Origin: Burkholderia dolosa
GTDB lineage: Bacteria > Pseudomonadota > Gammaproteobacteria > Burkholderiales > Burkholderiaceae
Reading direction: 5' to 3'
Assembly: GCF_902499135.1 (NCBI RefSeq)
Contig: NZ_CABVPR010000054.1
Coordinates: 1 to 39,699 of the forward strand
Length of the DNA stretch: 39,699 bases
Within the stretch, counting starts at the first letter, position 1. Each line of letters opens with the position of its first letter. The notes under the pieces are model-generated. The model saw only the letters and a program-made list of their open reading frames with translations, made no database searches and was not told where the DNA came from. Below are positions 18,653 through 27,363 of this stretch, piece after piece. The translations under genes and the position numbers were made by a program.

Positions 18653-19252
18653 TTACCAGCGCTTGCCTTCGGGCGTATCGAGCAGCGGACGCAACTTTGC
18701 AGCGATTGCCTCGCGCGCACGGAAAATCCGCGAACGGACCGTGCCGATCGGGCAGCCCATCATATCCGCGATTTCTTCGTAGCTGAGACCCTCGATCTCG
18801 CGCAGCGTAATCGCCTGGCGTAGCTCTTCGGGCAGGACGGCCATTGCAGCGTTGACCGTCTCGGCAATCTGCTTGCTCATCAACATCGACTCAGGCGTGT
18901 TGATATCCCTTAGTTGGTCTGCGTCGGAGAAAGTTTCCGCTTCCTCGGCATCGGCCTCGGTCGAGGTCGGCGCCCGCCGGCCTTGCGTCGCAAGGTAGTT
19001 CTTCGCCGTATTGACGGCAATCCGGTACAACCACGTGTAGAACGCCGACTCGCCGCGGAATTGCGGCAGCGCACGATATGCCTTGATGAACGCGTCCTGC
19101 GCGACATCCTCGACTTCTGCCGGATCGCGCACGAGGCGCGAGATCAGCCGAATGATCTTGCGGTGGTATTTGGAGACCAGGAGTTCGAACGCTGCCTTGT
19201 CGCCCTTCTGTACGCGCTCGACCAGAGCCTGATCGATTTCTTTTTCACTCAC
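18653..19252 (-). CDS. rpoE: RNA polymerase sigma factor RpoE (AlgU/sigma-E, ECF)
   Basis: ECF sigma factor directing the envelope-stress regulon. The 199-residue protein contains region 2 (about 20-95, with VEDVAQDAFIKAYRALPQFRG and FYTWLYRIAVNTAKNYL, which melt and read the -10 element) and region 4 (about 135-190, with LREIEGLSYEEIADMMGC and GTVRSRIFRAREAI, which read the -35). Translation starts at GTG 19252. The 90-base gap upstream holds a TACAAT hexamer inside a CGCTA-CAA-TAGCG palindrome but no convincing -35. It is followed by rseA, mucB and mucD, which encode its negative regulators and an effector protease. Confidence 0.97.
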   Translation of the reverse strand: MSEKEIDQALVERVQKGDKAAFELLVSKYHRKIIRLISRLVRDPAEVEDVAQDAFIKAYRALPQFRGESAFYTWLYRIAVNTAKNYLATQGRRAPTSTEADAEEAETFSDADQLRDINTPESMLMSKQIAETVNAAMAVLPEELRQAITLREIEGLSYEEIADMMGCPIGTVRSRIFRAREAIAAKLRPLLDTPEGKRW

Positions 19253-19343
19253 CTGACAAATCCGTTAACTAGGGATGCAACGCGGAGCGCTATTGTAGCG
19301 TTCCCGCGTCGGCCGCTGGTTACGGCTCGTAACCGCACCGCCA

Positions 19344-19808
19344 TCATGCAGCCCTCGTTGCGCGCGCGGTTCTCGCGAGCACCGACAGCGCACTGAACGA
19401 CGCGGCATCGAGCGCGTCGGCCGGAATCAGCAGCGGCCGCGCGCGCCGCGCACCCTGACCGACCGACAGCACGAGCAGCAGGCTGCTCCAATGTGCGTGC
19501 CCGGTCACGCGACCTCGCGCAAGCAGCCGGCCGGTGCGGCCAAACGCCGCGATTTCCCCGAATGCGTCGATTCGCAGTTCGGCCGGCAGCCGGCGGCCGC
19601 ACGTCCGCCCCGCGCATACGGCGAGCAGCGCGGCGGTCGCCGCAGACACGCATGCGCCCGCGGCGGCCCCTGCACGCGGTGCCGCGAACAGGTACGCGGC
19701 CGCGGCCGCAGCTGCGACGAACGCAGCCAGCACGACATACGACATCGCAGACGCCCGCAACGCGAAGCATTGCGGGCGCCCGGACGGTGCATCGAATGGA
19801 CTCGTCAA
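19344..19808 (-). CDS. Small membrane protein, probable YgfX family
   Basis: About 154 residues from a TTG start, or 133 if translation begins at the ATG 19745 (MSYVVLAAF). Two hydrophobic helices lie near the N-terminus (about 23-43 and 50-68), followed by a soluble domain with a basic centre and the ending LLIPADALDAASFSALSVLAR. This layout, and the terminal pattern of a hydrophobic strand, an Asp-rich turn and a short helix, resemble the YgfX family, which is encoded near rpoE/nadB in gammaproteobacteria and was first described as toxin CptA. The match is by eye. No YgfY/SdhE-like partner gene is adjacent. It lies between fabF (12-base gap) and rpoE (91-base gap). The weak TTG start makes its exact N-terminus uncertain. 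Confidence 0.6.
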   Translation of the reverse strand: MTSPFDAPSGRPQCFALRASAMSYVVLAAFVAAAAAAAYLFAAPRAGAAAGACVSAATAALLAVCAGRTCGRRLPAELRIDAFGEIAAFGRTGRLLARGRVTGHAHWSSLLLVLSVGQGARRARPLLIPADALDAASFSALSVLARTARATRAA

Positions 19809-19820
19809 GCGATTTCAGCG

Positions 19821-21053
19821 TCAGACGCGCTTGAACACCAGCGTGCCGTTGGTCCCGCCGAAGCCGAAGTTGTTCTTCACGGCCACGTCGATCTTCATGT
19901 CCCGCGCGGTGTTCGCACAGTAGTCGAGATCGCACTCCGGGTCCTGGTTGAAGATGTTGATGGTCGGCGGCGACACGTTGTTGTGCAGCGCGAGCACCGT
20001 GAACACCGACTCGAGGCCGCCCGCGCCACCGAGCAGGTGACCCGTCATCGACTTCGTCGAGTTCACGACCATCTTGTACGCGTGCTCGCCGAATGCCGCC
20101 TTCACGGCGTCCGACTCGTTCTTGTCGCCGAGCGGCGTCGACGTGCCGTGCGCGTTCAGGTACTGGACTTCGTCCGGGTTCACGCCTGCGTCGCGCAGTG
20201 CCGCGACCATGCAGCGGCGCGGACCGTCCATGTTCGGCGCGGTCATGTGATACGCATCGCCGGTCATGCCGAAGCCCGCGACTTCCGCGTAGATCTTCGC
20301 GCCGCGCGCCTTCGCCGCCTCGTACTCTTCGAGCACCATCACGCCGGCGCCTTCGCCCAGCACGAAGCCGTCGCGGTCTTTATCCCACGGACGCGATGCG
20401 GTCGCCGGATCGTCGTTGCGCGTCGACAGCGCGCGCGCCGCCGCGAAGCCGCCGATGCCGAGCGGCGACACCGTCGATTCGGCGCCCCCAGCCACCATCA
20501 TGTCGGCGTCGCCGGCCTGGATCAGGCGTGCCGCGAGGCCGATGCTGTGCAGGCCGGTCGTGCATGCCGTCACTGCCGCGAGGTTCGGGCCCTTCAGGCC
20601 GAACATGATGCTCAGGTGCCCCGAGATCATGTTGATGATCGAACCCGGCACGAAGAACGGCGAGATCCGGCGCGGGCCGCGATCGACGTAGGTCTGATGC
20701 GTGTCCTCGATCATCGGCAGGCCGCCGATGCCGGAACCGACCAGCACGCCGATGCGTTCCGCGTTGGCTTCGGTCACTTCGAGGCCGCTGTCCCGGAGTG
20801 CCTGGATGCCGGCTGCGATCCCGTAATGGATGAACGTATCCATGTTGCGGGCTTCTTTCGCAGGGATGTATTCCTCGGCGTTGAAACCCTTCACCTCGCC
20901 GGCGAAGTGCACGGCCAGGTTCGACGGATCGAATTTGGTGACGGTGGCGATACCGGACTTGCCGGCGACGAGATTGGCCCAGCCGTCGGCAACATTATTG
21001 CCAACAGGCGAAATCAGCCCCAGGCCTGTAACGACAACACGACGGCGGCTCAC
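19821..21053 (-). CDS. fabF: 3-oxoacyl-[acyl-carrier-protein] synthase II
   Basis: Elongates acyl-ACP by decarboxylative condensation with malonyl-ACP. The 410-residue protein has the catalytic triad: C164 in [11 protein letters not shown], His in [11 protein letters not shown] and His in [12 protein letters not shown], with the closing [14 protein letters not shown] loop. GTG 21053 is the start because AAGAGG lies 5 bases upstream and [11 protein letters not shown] is the family N-terminus; the frame stays open 11 codons further. It follows acpP, as in many proteobacteria, but a terminator-like hairpin (21088-21130) stands between them in its leader. Confidence 0.97.
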   Translation of the reverse strand: MSRRRVVVTGLGLISPVGNNVADGWANLVAGKSGIATVTKFDPSNLAVHFAGEVKGFNAEEYIPAKEARNMDTFIHYGIAAGIQALRDSGLEVTEANAERIGVLVGSGIGGLPMIEDTHQTYVDRGPRRISPFFVPGSIINMISGHLSIMFGLKGPNLAAVTACTTGLHSIGLAARLIQAGDADMMVAGGAESTVSPLGIGGFAAARALSTRNDDPATASRPWDKDRDGFVLGEGAGVMVLEEYEAAKARGAKIYAEVAGFGMTGDAYHMTAPNMDGPRRCMVAALRDAGVNPDEVQYLNAHGTSTPLGDKNESDAVKAAFGEHAYKMVVNSTKSMTGHLLGGAGGLESVFTVLALHNNVSPPTINIFNQDPECDLDYCANTARDMKIDVAVKNNFGFGGTNGTLVFKRV

Positions 21054-21087
21054 GGTAACCTCTTTTCCATTGGATGACAAAAACAAA

Positions 21088-21130
21088 AGCCACAGTGGCC
21101 ACAGGAACCAGCCCTGCGAGCCCTGTGGCT
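21088..21130 (-). terminator. Terminator/attenuator between acpP and fabF
   Basis: On the minus strand AGCCACAG (21123-21130) pairs with CTGTGGCT (21088-21095), followed by TTTGTTTTTG, an intrinsic-terminator layout. The same left arm can instead pair as CCACAGG (21122-21128) with a nearer CCTGTGG (21099-21105), so two mutually exclusive folds are available. It lies 85 bases after the acpP stop and 34 bases before the fabF start codon. Because no space for a promoter remains downstream, fabF expression would depend on read-through. Confidence 0.65.
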
Positions 21131-21215
21131 GTTAGTCCGTCCGGCGCGAATGCCGGCAGGATGGCGCGTCAAACGCGAAGATCGCGGCGACGTGGCAGAC
21201 GAGCGCGAGACGCGC

Positions 21216-21455
21216 TTACGCCTTGACGTTCGCGCGAGCGTAGTCGATCGCTTGCTGGACCGTCGTGATCTTCTCTGCCTCTTCGTCCGGGATTTCCATG
21301 CCGAACTCGTCTTCGAGCGCCATCACCAGTTCGACCGTGTCGAGCGAGTCGGCGCCCAGGTCGTTCACGAACGAAGCTTCGTTCTTGATCTCGGCTTCGG
21401 CGACGCCCAGCTGTTCGGCGACGATCTTCTTGACACGTTGTTCGATGTTGTCCAT
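21216..21455 (-). CDS. acpP: Acyl carrier protein
   Basis: Carries growing fatty acyl chains as thioesters on phosphopantetheine. The 79-residue acidic protein has the modification motif GADSLD with Ser37, the residue activated by AcpS (7773-8201). Helices and the [16 protein letters not shown] region are as in E. coli AcpP (78 residues). The start codon is preceded by a perfect GGAGG Shine-Dalgarno, and an extended -10 lies about 40 bases upstream, fitting a very abundant protein with its own promoter. Genes on both sides, fabG and fabF, act on its acyl products. Confidence 0.99.
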
Positions 21456-21494
21456 TACCCCTCCGAGGGAAAGTTCAGATTTACAAGTGCGCGC

Positions 21495-21503
21495 ATTTTA
21501 TCA
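21495..21503 (-). promoter_or_regulatory. Extended -10 promoter of acpP
   Basis: On the minus strand TGATAAAAT forms an extended -10 element (TG, one base, TAAAAT), 39 bases upstream of the acpP start codon. There is no good -35 at 17 bases, as is common for extended -10 promoters. The RNA would carry a leader of about 30 bases ending in the strong GGAGG ribosome-binding site. Confidence 0.6.
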
Positions 21504-21530
21504 GGTTTGCTGAAGCGAAAACGCGCGTTG

Positions 21531-21549
21531 GCTTGATGGTCGATCAAGC
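21531..21549. promoter_or_regulatory. Inverted repeat upstream of the acpP promoter
   Basis: GCTTGAT (21531-21537) and ATCAAGC (21543-21549) are exact reverse complements around a 5-base centre. It lies in the fabG-acpP gap, about 28 bases upstream of the extended -10 of acpP, a position typical of an operator or activator site. It has no T-run, so it is unlikely to be a terminator for fabG. No regulator is assigned. Confidence 0.45.
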
Positions 21550-21599
21550 GCCGATCCGCCTGAAAAACGGGATACGGCGCGGATGGTAAACGAAAATCG

Positions 21600-22349
21600 T
21601 TACGACATGTACATGCCGCCGTTCACGTGCAGCGTGGTGCCGGTGATGTAACCGGCCTGCGGCGACGCGAGGAACGCGACGGCATGCGCGATGTCCTCCG
21701 GGCTGCCGAGGCGGCCGAGCGGAATCTGGGTCTTGAGTGCGGCCTGCTGCTCTTCCGGCAGAGTCTTCGTCATGTCGGTGTCGATGAAGCCGGGCGCCAC
21801 GCAGTTCACCGTGATGCCGCGGCTGCCGATCTCGCGCGCGAGCGCGCGCGTCATGCCGGCGACGCCCGCCTTCGCGGCCGCGTAGTTCGCCTGGCCCGGG
21901 TTGCCGGCCGAGCCGACCACCGACGTGATGTTGATGATGCGGCCGCCGCGCGCCTTCATCATCGGGCGCAGCACCGCGCGCGACAAACGGAACACCGACT
22001 TCAGGTTCGTATCGATCACCGCATCCCAATCCTCGTCCTTCATCCGCATCGCGAGCTGATCCTGCGTGATGCCGGCGTTGTTGACGAGCACGTTCAGCGC
22101 GCCGAATTCCTTCACGGTCGCGTCGATCAGCGCCTCGGCGGCAGCCGCGTCGTTGACGTTCAGCACCGCGCCGCGCCCCGCGACGCCCGCTTCCGCGAAT
22201 GCCGCGGTGATCGCGGCGGCGCCCGATTCGCTGGTCGCGGTGCCGATCACCGTCGCACCCTGACGCGCGAGTTCGAGTGCGATCGCGCGGCCGATGCCGC
22301 GCGATGCGCCGGTCACGATCGCAACCTGTTTATCGAGAGTCTTGTTCAT
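21600..22349 (-). CDS. fabG: 3-oxoacyl-[acyl-carrier-protein] reductase
   Basis: Reduces 3-oxoacyl-ACP with NADPH in each elongation cycle. The 249-residue short-chain dehydrogenase has the Rossmann motif TGASRGIG (13-20), NNAG (90-93) and the catalytic Ser143, Tyr156 and Lys160 (YAAAK), ending in HVNGGMYMS as in other FabG proteins. The frame is open upstream into fabD, but MNKTLDKQVAIVTGAS at 22349 is the natural start. It lies between fabD and acpP in the conserved fab order. Confidence 0.98.
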   Translation of the reverse strand: MNKTLDKQVAIVTGASRGIGRAIALELARQGATVIGTATSESGAAAITAAFAEAGVAGRGAVLNVNDAAAAEALIDATVKEFGALNVLVNNAGITQDQLAMRMKDEDWDAVIDTNLKSVFRLSRAVLRPMMKARGGRIINITSVVGSAGNPGQANYAAAKAGVAGMTRALAREIGSRGITVNCVAPGFIDTDMTKTLPEEQQAALKTQIPLGRLGSPEDIAHAVAFLASPQAGYITGTTLHVNGGMYMS

Positions 22350-22384
22350 GAATCGAAAGTCTGTCTCTTGAGAAAGGGGCCGCG

Positions 22385-23317
22385 TCACGCGGTCGCCAGC
22401 TTGAGCGCTTCGTCGAGCGAAGCCGGGTCGAACACCGACGCACCCGTCAGGTTGCCGTCGATACGCTTGGTCAGCCCAGCGAGCACCTTGCCCGGACCGC
22501 ATTCGATCACGTGCGTGACGCCCGTGCGCGCGATGTGCTGCACGCACTCGACCCAGCGCACCGGGCCGGCGGCCTGACGCACCAGCGCATCCTTGATTGC
22601 GGCCGGATCGCCGACCACGGCCACGTCGATGTTGTTGACGACCGGAATCTGCGGCGCCTTCACGTCGACGTTTGCAAGATAGTCGCGCAGCTGATCCGAC
22701 GCGGGCTTGAGCAGCGACGAGTGGAACGGCGCCGACACCGGCAGCGGCAGCGCGCGCTTCGCGCCCTTCGCCTTCGCGATCTCGCAGGCCTTCTCGACGG
22801 CCGCCTTGTTGCCGGCAATCACGACCTGCGCCGGCGCGTTGAAGTTCACCGCTTCGACGACGCCCGCCTCCGCGGCTTCGGCGCACACCGCGCGCACCGT
22901 GTCGTCGTCGAGGCCGAGGATCGCGGCCATCCCGCCCTGGCCGACCGGCACGGCGGTCTGCATCGCCTGCGCGCGAAAGCGCACGAGCGGCACCGCGTCC
23001 TTGAACGCGATCGCGCCGGCCGCGACGAGCGCCGTGTATTCGCCGAGGCTGTGCCCGGCGACGATCGACGGCGCCTGGCCGCCGGCCTGCTGCCAGGCGC
23101 GGTAGCACGCGTACGCGGCGGTCAGCATCACGGGCTGCGTATTGGTCGTGAGATTCAGCTCTTCGGCGGGACCTTCGGCGATCAGCTTGCCGAGATCCTG
23201 ACCGAGCGCATCGGACGCTTCCTGGAGCGTCTCGCGCACGACGGCCAGATCGGCGAATGCGTTGAGCATGCCGACCGACTGCGAGCCCTGCCCCGGAAAA
23301 ACGAATGCAAACTTCAT
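22385..23317 (-). CDS. fabD: Malonyl CoA-acyl carrier protein transacylase
   Basis: Loads malonate from malonyl-CoA onto ACP, supplying the extender unit for FabH and FabF. The 310-residue protein has the N-terminal FVFPGQGSQ loop, the nucleophile Ser90 in GHSLGEYTALV and the catalytic histidine in PFHSSLLKPA. Length is as in E. coli (309). It lies 35 bases upstream of fabG and 85 bases downstream of fabH. Confidence 0.98.
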   Translation of the reverse strand: MKFAFVFPGQGSQSVGMLNAFADLAVVRETLQEASDALGQDLGKLIAEGPAEELNLTTNTQPVMLTAAYACYRAWQQAGGQAPSIVAGHSLGEYTALVAAGAIAFKDAVPLVRFRAQAMQTAVPVGQGGMAAILGLDDDTVRAVCAEAAEAGVVEAVNFNAPAQVVIAGNKAAVEKACEIAKAKGAKRALPLPVSAPFHSSLLKPASDQLRDYLANVDVKAPQIPVVNNIDVAVVGDPAAIKDALVRQAAGPVRWVECVQHIARTGVTHVIECGPGKVLAGLTKRIDGNLTGASVFDPASLDEALKLATA

Positions 23318-23402
23318 GTCGTCCCCAAATTGAATCGATTCGGACGGCGCGCGCGAGCCGCGCGCCGGACGGGATCCGCGCGCAGCGCCTGCGCGCGACG
23401 GA

Positions 23403-24392
<990 letters not shown>

Positions 24393-25499
24393 TTATGCTT
24401 TAGAGGATTGCGCAGCGGAAGGTTCGGCATGGTGACCGGCGGCCGGGCCTGCGTGGCCGGCACCGCCCGCATCGTGTTCGACGTCGCCGAGCGTCACCGA
24501 ATTGTCCGCCATCGCGCGCGTGAGGCGATCGAGCACGCCGTTTTTGACGGCATCATACCCGCGTTTGATCGCCCACTCAAACGCGTACGCGTCGGCGGAG
24601 CCGTGGCTCTTGATCACGAGGCTCTTCAGCCCGAGCAGTGCCGCGCCATTGTACTGGCGATGGTCGACGCGCTTCTTGAAGCGCATCAGCACCGGCAGCG
24701 CGAGCAGCGCCATCAGCTTCGACAGCAGCGAGCGGCCGAACTCCTCGCGGATGATGTCGGACAGCATCTGCGCGAGACCTTCGGATGTTTTCAGCGCGAC
24801 GTTGCCGACGAAGCCGTCGCAGACGATCACGTCGACGGTGCCCTTGTAGATGTCGTTGCCTTCGACGTTGCCGCGGAAATTCAGCGTGCTCGCGCGCAGG
24901 AGCTCGCCCGCGCGCTTGATCGTCTCGTTGCCCTTGATGACCTCTTCGCCGATGTTCAGCAGGCCGATCGTCGGGCGCTCCTTCCCCTCGAGCGCCGATA
25001 CCAGCGCGTGTCCCATCTCCGCGAACTGCAGCAGGTGCTGCGGTTCGCAGTCGACGTTGGCGCCGAGGTCCAGCATCATCGTGTAGCCGGTCGGATTCGG
25101 CAGCGCGAACGCGATCGCGGGCCGCTCGATGCCGGGCAGCGTCTTCAGTACGTAGCGGGAAACGGCCATCAGCGCGCCGGTGTTGCCGGCGGAAATGCAG
25201 GCCTGCGCCTCGCCGTCCTTCACGTGATTGAGCGCGACGCGCATCGAAGAATCCTTCTTCTTGCGCAGCGCCACTTCGACAGGATCGTCCATCGCCACGA
25301 CTTCGGTGGCGGGCACGATGGTCAGCGCGGGATCGTCGAGAGCCTTCAGCTTCTTCAGCTGCGCGCGGATCGCGCTTTCGATGCCGACGAGCATCAGATG
25401 CGCATCGGGATGCGCGCGAACGAACTTGACTGCCGCGGGAACGGTCACGGACGGGCCGTGGTCGCCTCCCATGCAGTCGATTGTGAGCTTTACGGTCAT
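24393..25499 (-). CDS. plsX: Phosphate acyltransferase PlsX
   Basis: Converts acyl-ACP to acyl-phosphate, the donor for PlsY in phosphatidic acid synthesis, linking fatty-acid and phospholipid synthesis. The 368-residue protein begins with the family motif [16 protein letters not shown] and contains [11 protein letters not shown] and [16 protein letters not shown]. The C-terminal 25 residues are His/Ala/Gly-rich and look disordered. Downstream it abuts fabH with no spacer. Upstream, a terminator-like hairpin (25523-25552) stands in its leader, 23 bases before the start codon. Confidence 0.97.
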   Translation of the reverse strand: MTVKLTIDCMGGDHGPSVTVPAAVKFVRAHPDAHLMLVGIESAIRAQLKKLKALDDPALTIVPATEVVAMDDPVEVALRKKKDSSMRVALNHVKDGEAQACISAGNTGALMAVSRYVLKTLPGIERPAIAFALPNPTGYTMMLDLGANVDCEPQHLLQFAEMGHALVSALEGKERPTIGLLNIGEEVIKGNETIKRAGELLRASTLNFRGNVEGNDIYKGTVDVIVCDGFVGNVALKTSEGLAQMLSDIIREEFGRSLLSKLMALLALPVLMRFKKRVDHRQYNGAALLGLKSLVIKSHGSADAYAFEWAIKRGYDAVKNGVLDRLTRAMADNSVTLGDVEHDAGGAGHAGPAAGHHAEPSAAQSSKA

Positions 25500-25522
25500 G
25501 GAATGCGACGAATTTCAGGTAC

Positions 25523-25552
25523 AAAAAAGCGGCAGTTGAATGCCGCCTTTTT
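25523..25552 (-). terminator. Terminator/attenuator between rpmF and plsX
   Basis: GCGGCA (25541-25546 on the minus strand) and TGCCGC (25529-25534) form a 6-bp stem, extendable by flanking A/T pairs, with a 6-base loop, followed by six T (25523-25528). It ends 23 bases before the plsX start, so plsX-fabHDG must be fed by read-through or by a promoter upstream of the hairpin. A perfect TTGACA occurs about 20 bases upstream of it, but I see no matching -10. The A-run on the other side makes it bidirectional in form. Confidence 0.75.
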
Positions 25553-25628
25553 GTTGAGCCAGGAAAGTGTCAAGCGAACCAGTTGTCACGCGAACGGCCA
25601 TCGTAGCGCGCAACGCGTGAGAAGACGC

Positions 25629-25808
25629 TTAGTCGTTCTTCGTCTTGACGACTTTCTTGCCGCGATAGTAGCCGTTCGGGCTGATGTGGTGACGCAGATG
25701 CACTTCACCCGTGCTCGGCTCGACTGCCAGCGGCGCTGCCGTCAGGAAATCGTGCGAACGATGCATGCCGCGCTTCGACGGCGACTTCTTGTTTTGCTGG
25801 ACTGCCAT
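25629..25808 (-). CDS. rpmF: 50S ribosomal protein L32
   Basis: A 59-residue basic protein, [20 protein letters not shown] at the N-terminus and ending KKVVKTKND, with the GYYRGKKV segment typical of proteobacterial L32; the zinc-ribbon cysteines of some L32 proteins are absent, as in E. coli. A TAACTCCTA stretch on the plus strand corresponds to a TAGGAGTTA ribosome-binding site just upstream. It sits between yceD and plsX, a conserved order that couples ribosome and membrane lipid synthesis. A terminator follows 76 bases after its stop. Confidence 0.98.
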   Translation of the reverse strand: MAVQQNKKSPSKRGMHRSHDFLTAAPLAVEPSTGEVHLRHHISPNGYYRGKKVVKTKND

Positions 25809-25904
25809 GACTAACTCCTAAAAATTTTCCGGATTCTAACACAGCCCGATCCGGCGCTTAACTACCCTGGCCCACGGCCCTTACGCCTTCCCGCGCCACA
25901 CTGC

Positions 25905-26540
25905 TCAGTGTTTCTTGCCGCCGTCTCCGTCCTTCTTCAGCGCCTGCAGCGCCGCGAACGGATTCGGCCGTTTGCCTTCGTCCCCGGTTTCGCCGGACTC
26001 GTCGTCCGCCTCCTCCGAAGGACCGCTCGCACCCGACACGAGGCTTTCGTGAACCGCCGGGCAAACCTCGTGCTTGGGCACGAGCGGCAGCGAAAGCAGC
26101 AACTCCTCTTCGATCAAGTCGACGAGATCGAACTGGCGCGAGCCCACGATCACATCGGCTTCATCGTCGTCGAGCGGAAATTCTTCAGCTTCTTCTTCGG
26201 TCGCAACGATCCGGTACACCATGTCGATGTCGAACGCCTGATCGTACGGAGTCATGCAGCGCTGGCACGTGAGCCATGCATGGCCATGCACCGCGAGACG
26301 CAGATACGGCTGCTGACCGTCGCTGCCGTCGTCCTGCAACTCCTTCTGCGTGAACCCTTCGGCCTGCCACGTGAATACCGAGTCGCGATCTGGCGCGTCC
26401 GCCGGCACTTCGTTTAACATGCGCGGCAGTTGCGACAGACGCGCCGCGCCTGCTGCCTGCCGCCCGCTGCGGGCGAATTCGAACAGGTCCACCGCGTGCG
26501 GATCGAGCGATGCCGCAGGTTTGCCAGAAGAAGTGTTCAT
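25905..26540 (-). CDS. yceD: YceD family (DUF177) 23S rRNA accumulation protein
   Basis: Family required for normal 23S rRNA levels; the biochemical role is not settled. The 211-residue product has the conserved core with TCQRC (C92, C95), a later cysteine in KHEVCP, and the acidic segment IVATEEEAEEFPLDDDEADVI, followed by VDLIEEELLLSLPLVP. The C-terminus (about 175-211) is acidic then Lys-rich, including RPNPFAALQALKK, typical of the family. It is first in the yceD-rpmF-plsX-fab operon and has a good promoter upstream (26644-26672). Divergent maf next door is also as in E. coli. Confidence 0.92.
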   Translation of the reverse strand: MNTSSGKPAASLDPHAVDLFEFARSGRQAAGAARLSQLPRMLNEVPADAPDRDSVFTWQAEGFTQKELQDDGSDGQQPYLRLAVHGHAWLTCQRCMTPYDQAFDIDMVYRIVATEEEAEEFPLDDDEADVIVGSRQFDLVDLIEEELLLSLPLVPKHEVCPAVHESLVSGASGPSEEADDESGETGDEGKRPNPFAALQALKKDGDGGKKH

Positions 26541-26643
26541 GTGCGCTCCTGCCTACAGGCTGACAGCGGATCCGGCCGGGTGCCGCATACGTCCGAAGAC
26601 CGGACAGGCATCGTAACCTTAGCCTGCCGATGAAAAGCGCAAA

Positions 26644-26672
26644 AGCATACCTGTTTTACCTTTTGCAGTCAA
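26644..26672 (-). promoter_or_regulatory. Sigma-70 promoter of the yceD-rpmF-plsX-fab operon
   Basis: On the minus strand TTGACT (26667-26672), a 17-base spacer and TATGCT (26644-26649) lie 104 bases upstream of yceD. The -35 matches consensus at five of six positions and the -10 at four of six. It lies in the AT-rich part of the yceD/maf divergent gap and probably drives the whole operon. Confidence 0.75.
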
Positions 26673-26733
26673 TCACTTAAGCTTGCGGCCGCGCAATCCC
26701 TGCCAACCCCGACGATTCATCGATCCCATCACC

Positions 26734-27363
26734 ATGCCGGATACCGTTTGCCGCCCGCCGCGGCTGATTCTCGCCTCCAGTTCACGCTACCGCCGCGCGC
26801 TGCTCGAGCGCCTCGGCGTGCCGTTCGACGTCGTGTCGCCCGACATCGACGAAACGCCGCTCGGCGGCGAAACGCCGGCCGCGACCGCGCTGCGCCTCGC
26901 AGCTGCAAAGGCGCGCGCGGTCGCCGCGACGATCGACGCGCCGGAAGGCGTGCTCGTGATCGGGTCGGACCAGGTCGCGACGTTCGACGGCCGGCAAATC
27001 GGCAAGCCGGGCACGCACGAACGCGCGCTCGCGCAGCTCGTGTCGATGCAGGGCCGCGACGTCGAATTCCACACCGCGCTCAGCTTGTACGACAGCCGCA
27101 CCGGCGACACGCAAACCGAGGACGTCGTCACGCACGTGCGCTTTCGGTCGCTGCCTGAAGCCGAGCTCGACGCGTATCTGCGCGCGGAAACGCCGTACGA
27201 CGTCGCCGGCAGCGCGAAATCGGAGGGACTCGGCATCGCGCTGCTCGACGCGATCGACTCGAACGATCCGACCGCGCTGGTCGGCCTGCCGCTGATCGCG
27301 CTCACCAGGATGCTGCGCGCGGCCGGCTATCCGCTGTTCGCCGCCGACGGAGATCGCGCATGA
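26734..27363 (+). CDS. Maf-like nucleotide pyrophosphatase (YceF type)
   Basis: Hydrolyses non-canonical nucleoside triphosphates; the YceF subgroup prefers 7-methyl-GTP, probably to keep modified nucleotides out of RNA. The 209-residue protein has the family N-terminus LILASSSRYRRALLERLG, then DVVSPDIDE, GSDQVA (catalytic Asp) and the C-terminal YDVAGSAKSEGLG. Absence of the dTTPase-type motif and linkage to yceD-rpmF argue for the YceF group. The start is placed at ATG 26734, before the conserved core. Its stop overlaps the next start as ATGA. Confidence 0.9.
   Translation: MPDTVCRPPRLILASSSRYRRALLERLGVPFDVVSPDIDETPLGGETPAATALRLAAAKARAVAATIDAPEGVLVIGSDQVATFDGRQIGKPGTHERALAQLVSMQGRDVEFHTALSLYDSRTGDTQTEDVVTHVRFRSLPEAELDAYLRAETPYDVAGSAKSEGLGIALLDAIDSNDPTALVGLPLIALTRMLRAAGYPLFAADGDRA

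Noticed and set aside
18565-18720. Longer RseA reading frame starting at 18720
   Set aside because: It would overlap the end of rpoE, and the Arg-rich extension is unlike the family; ATG 18564 has a good ribosome-binding site.
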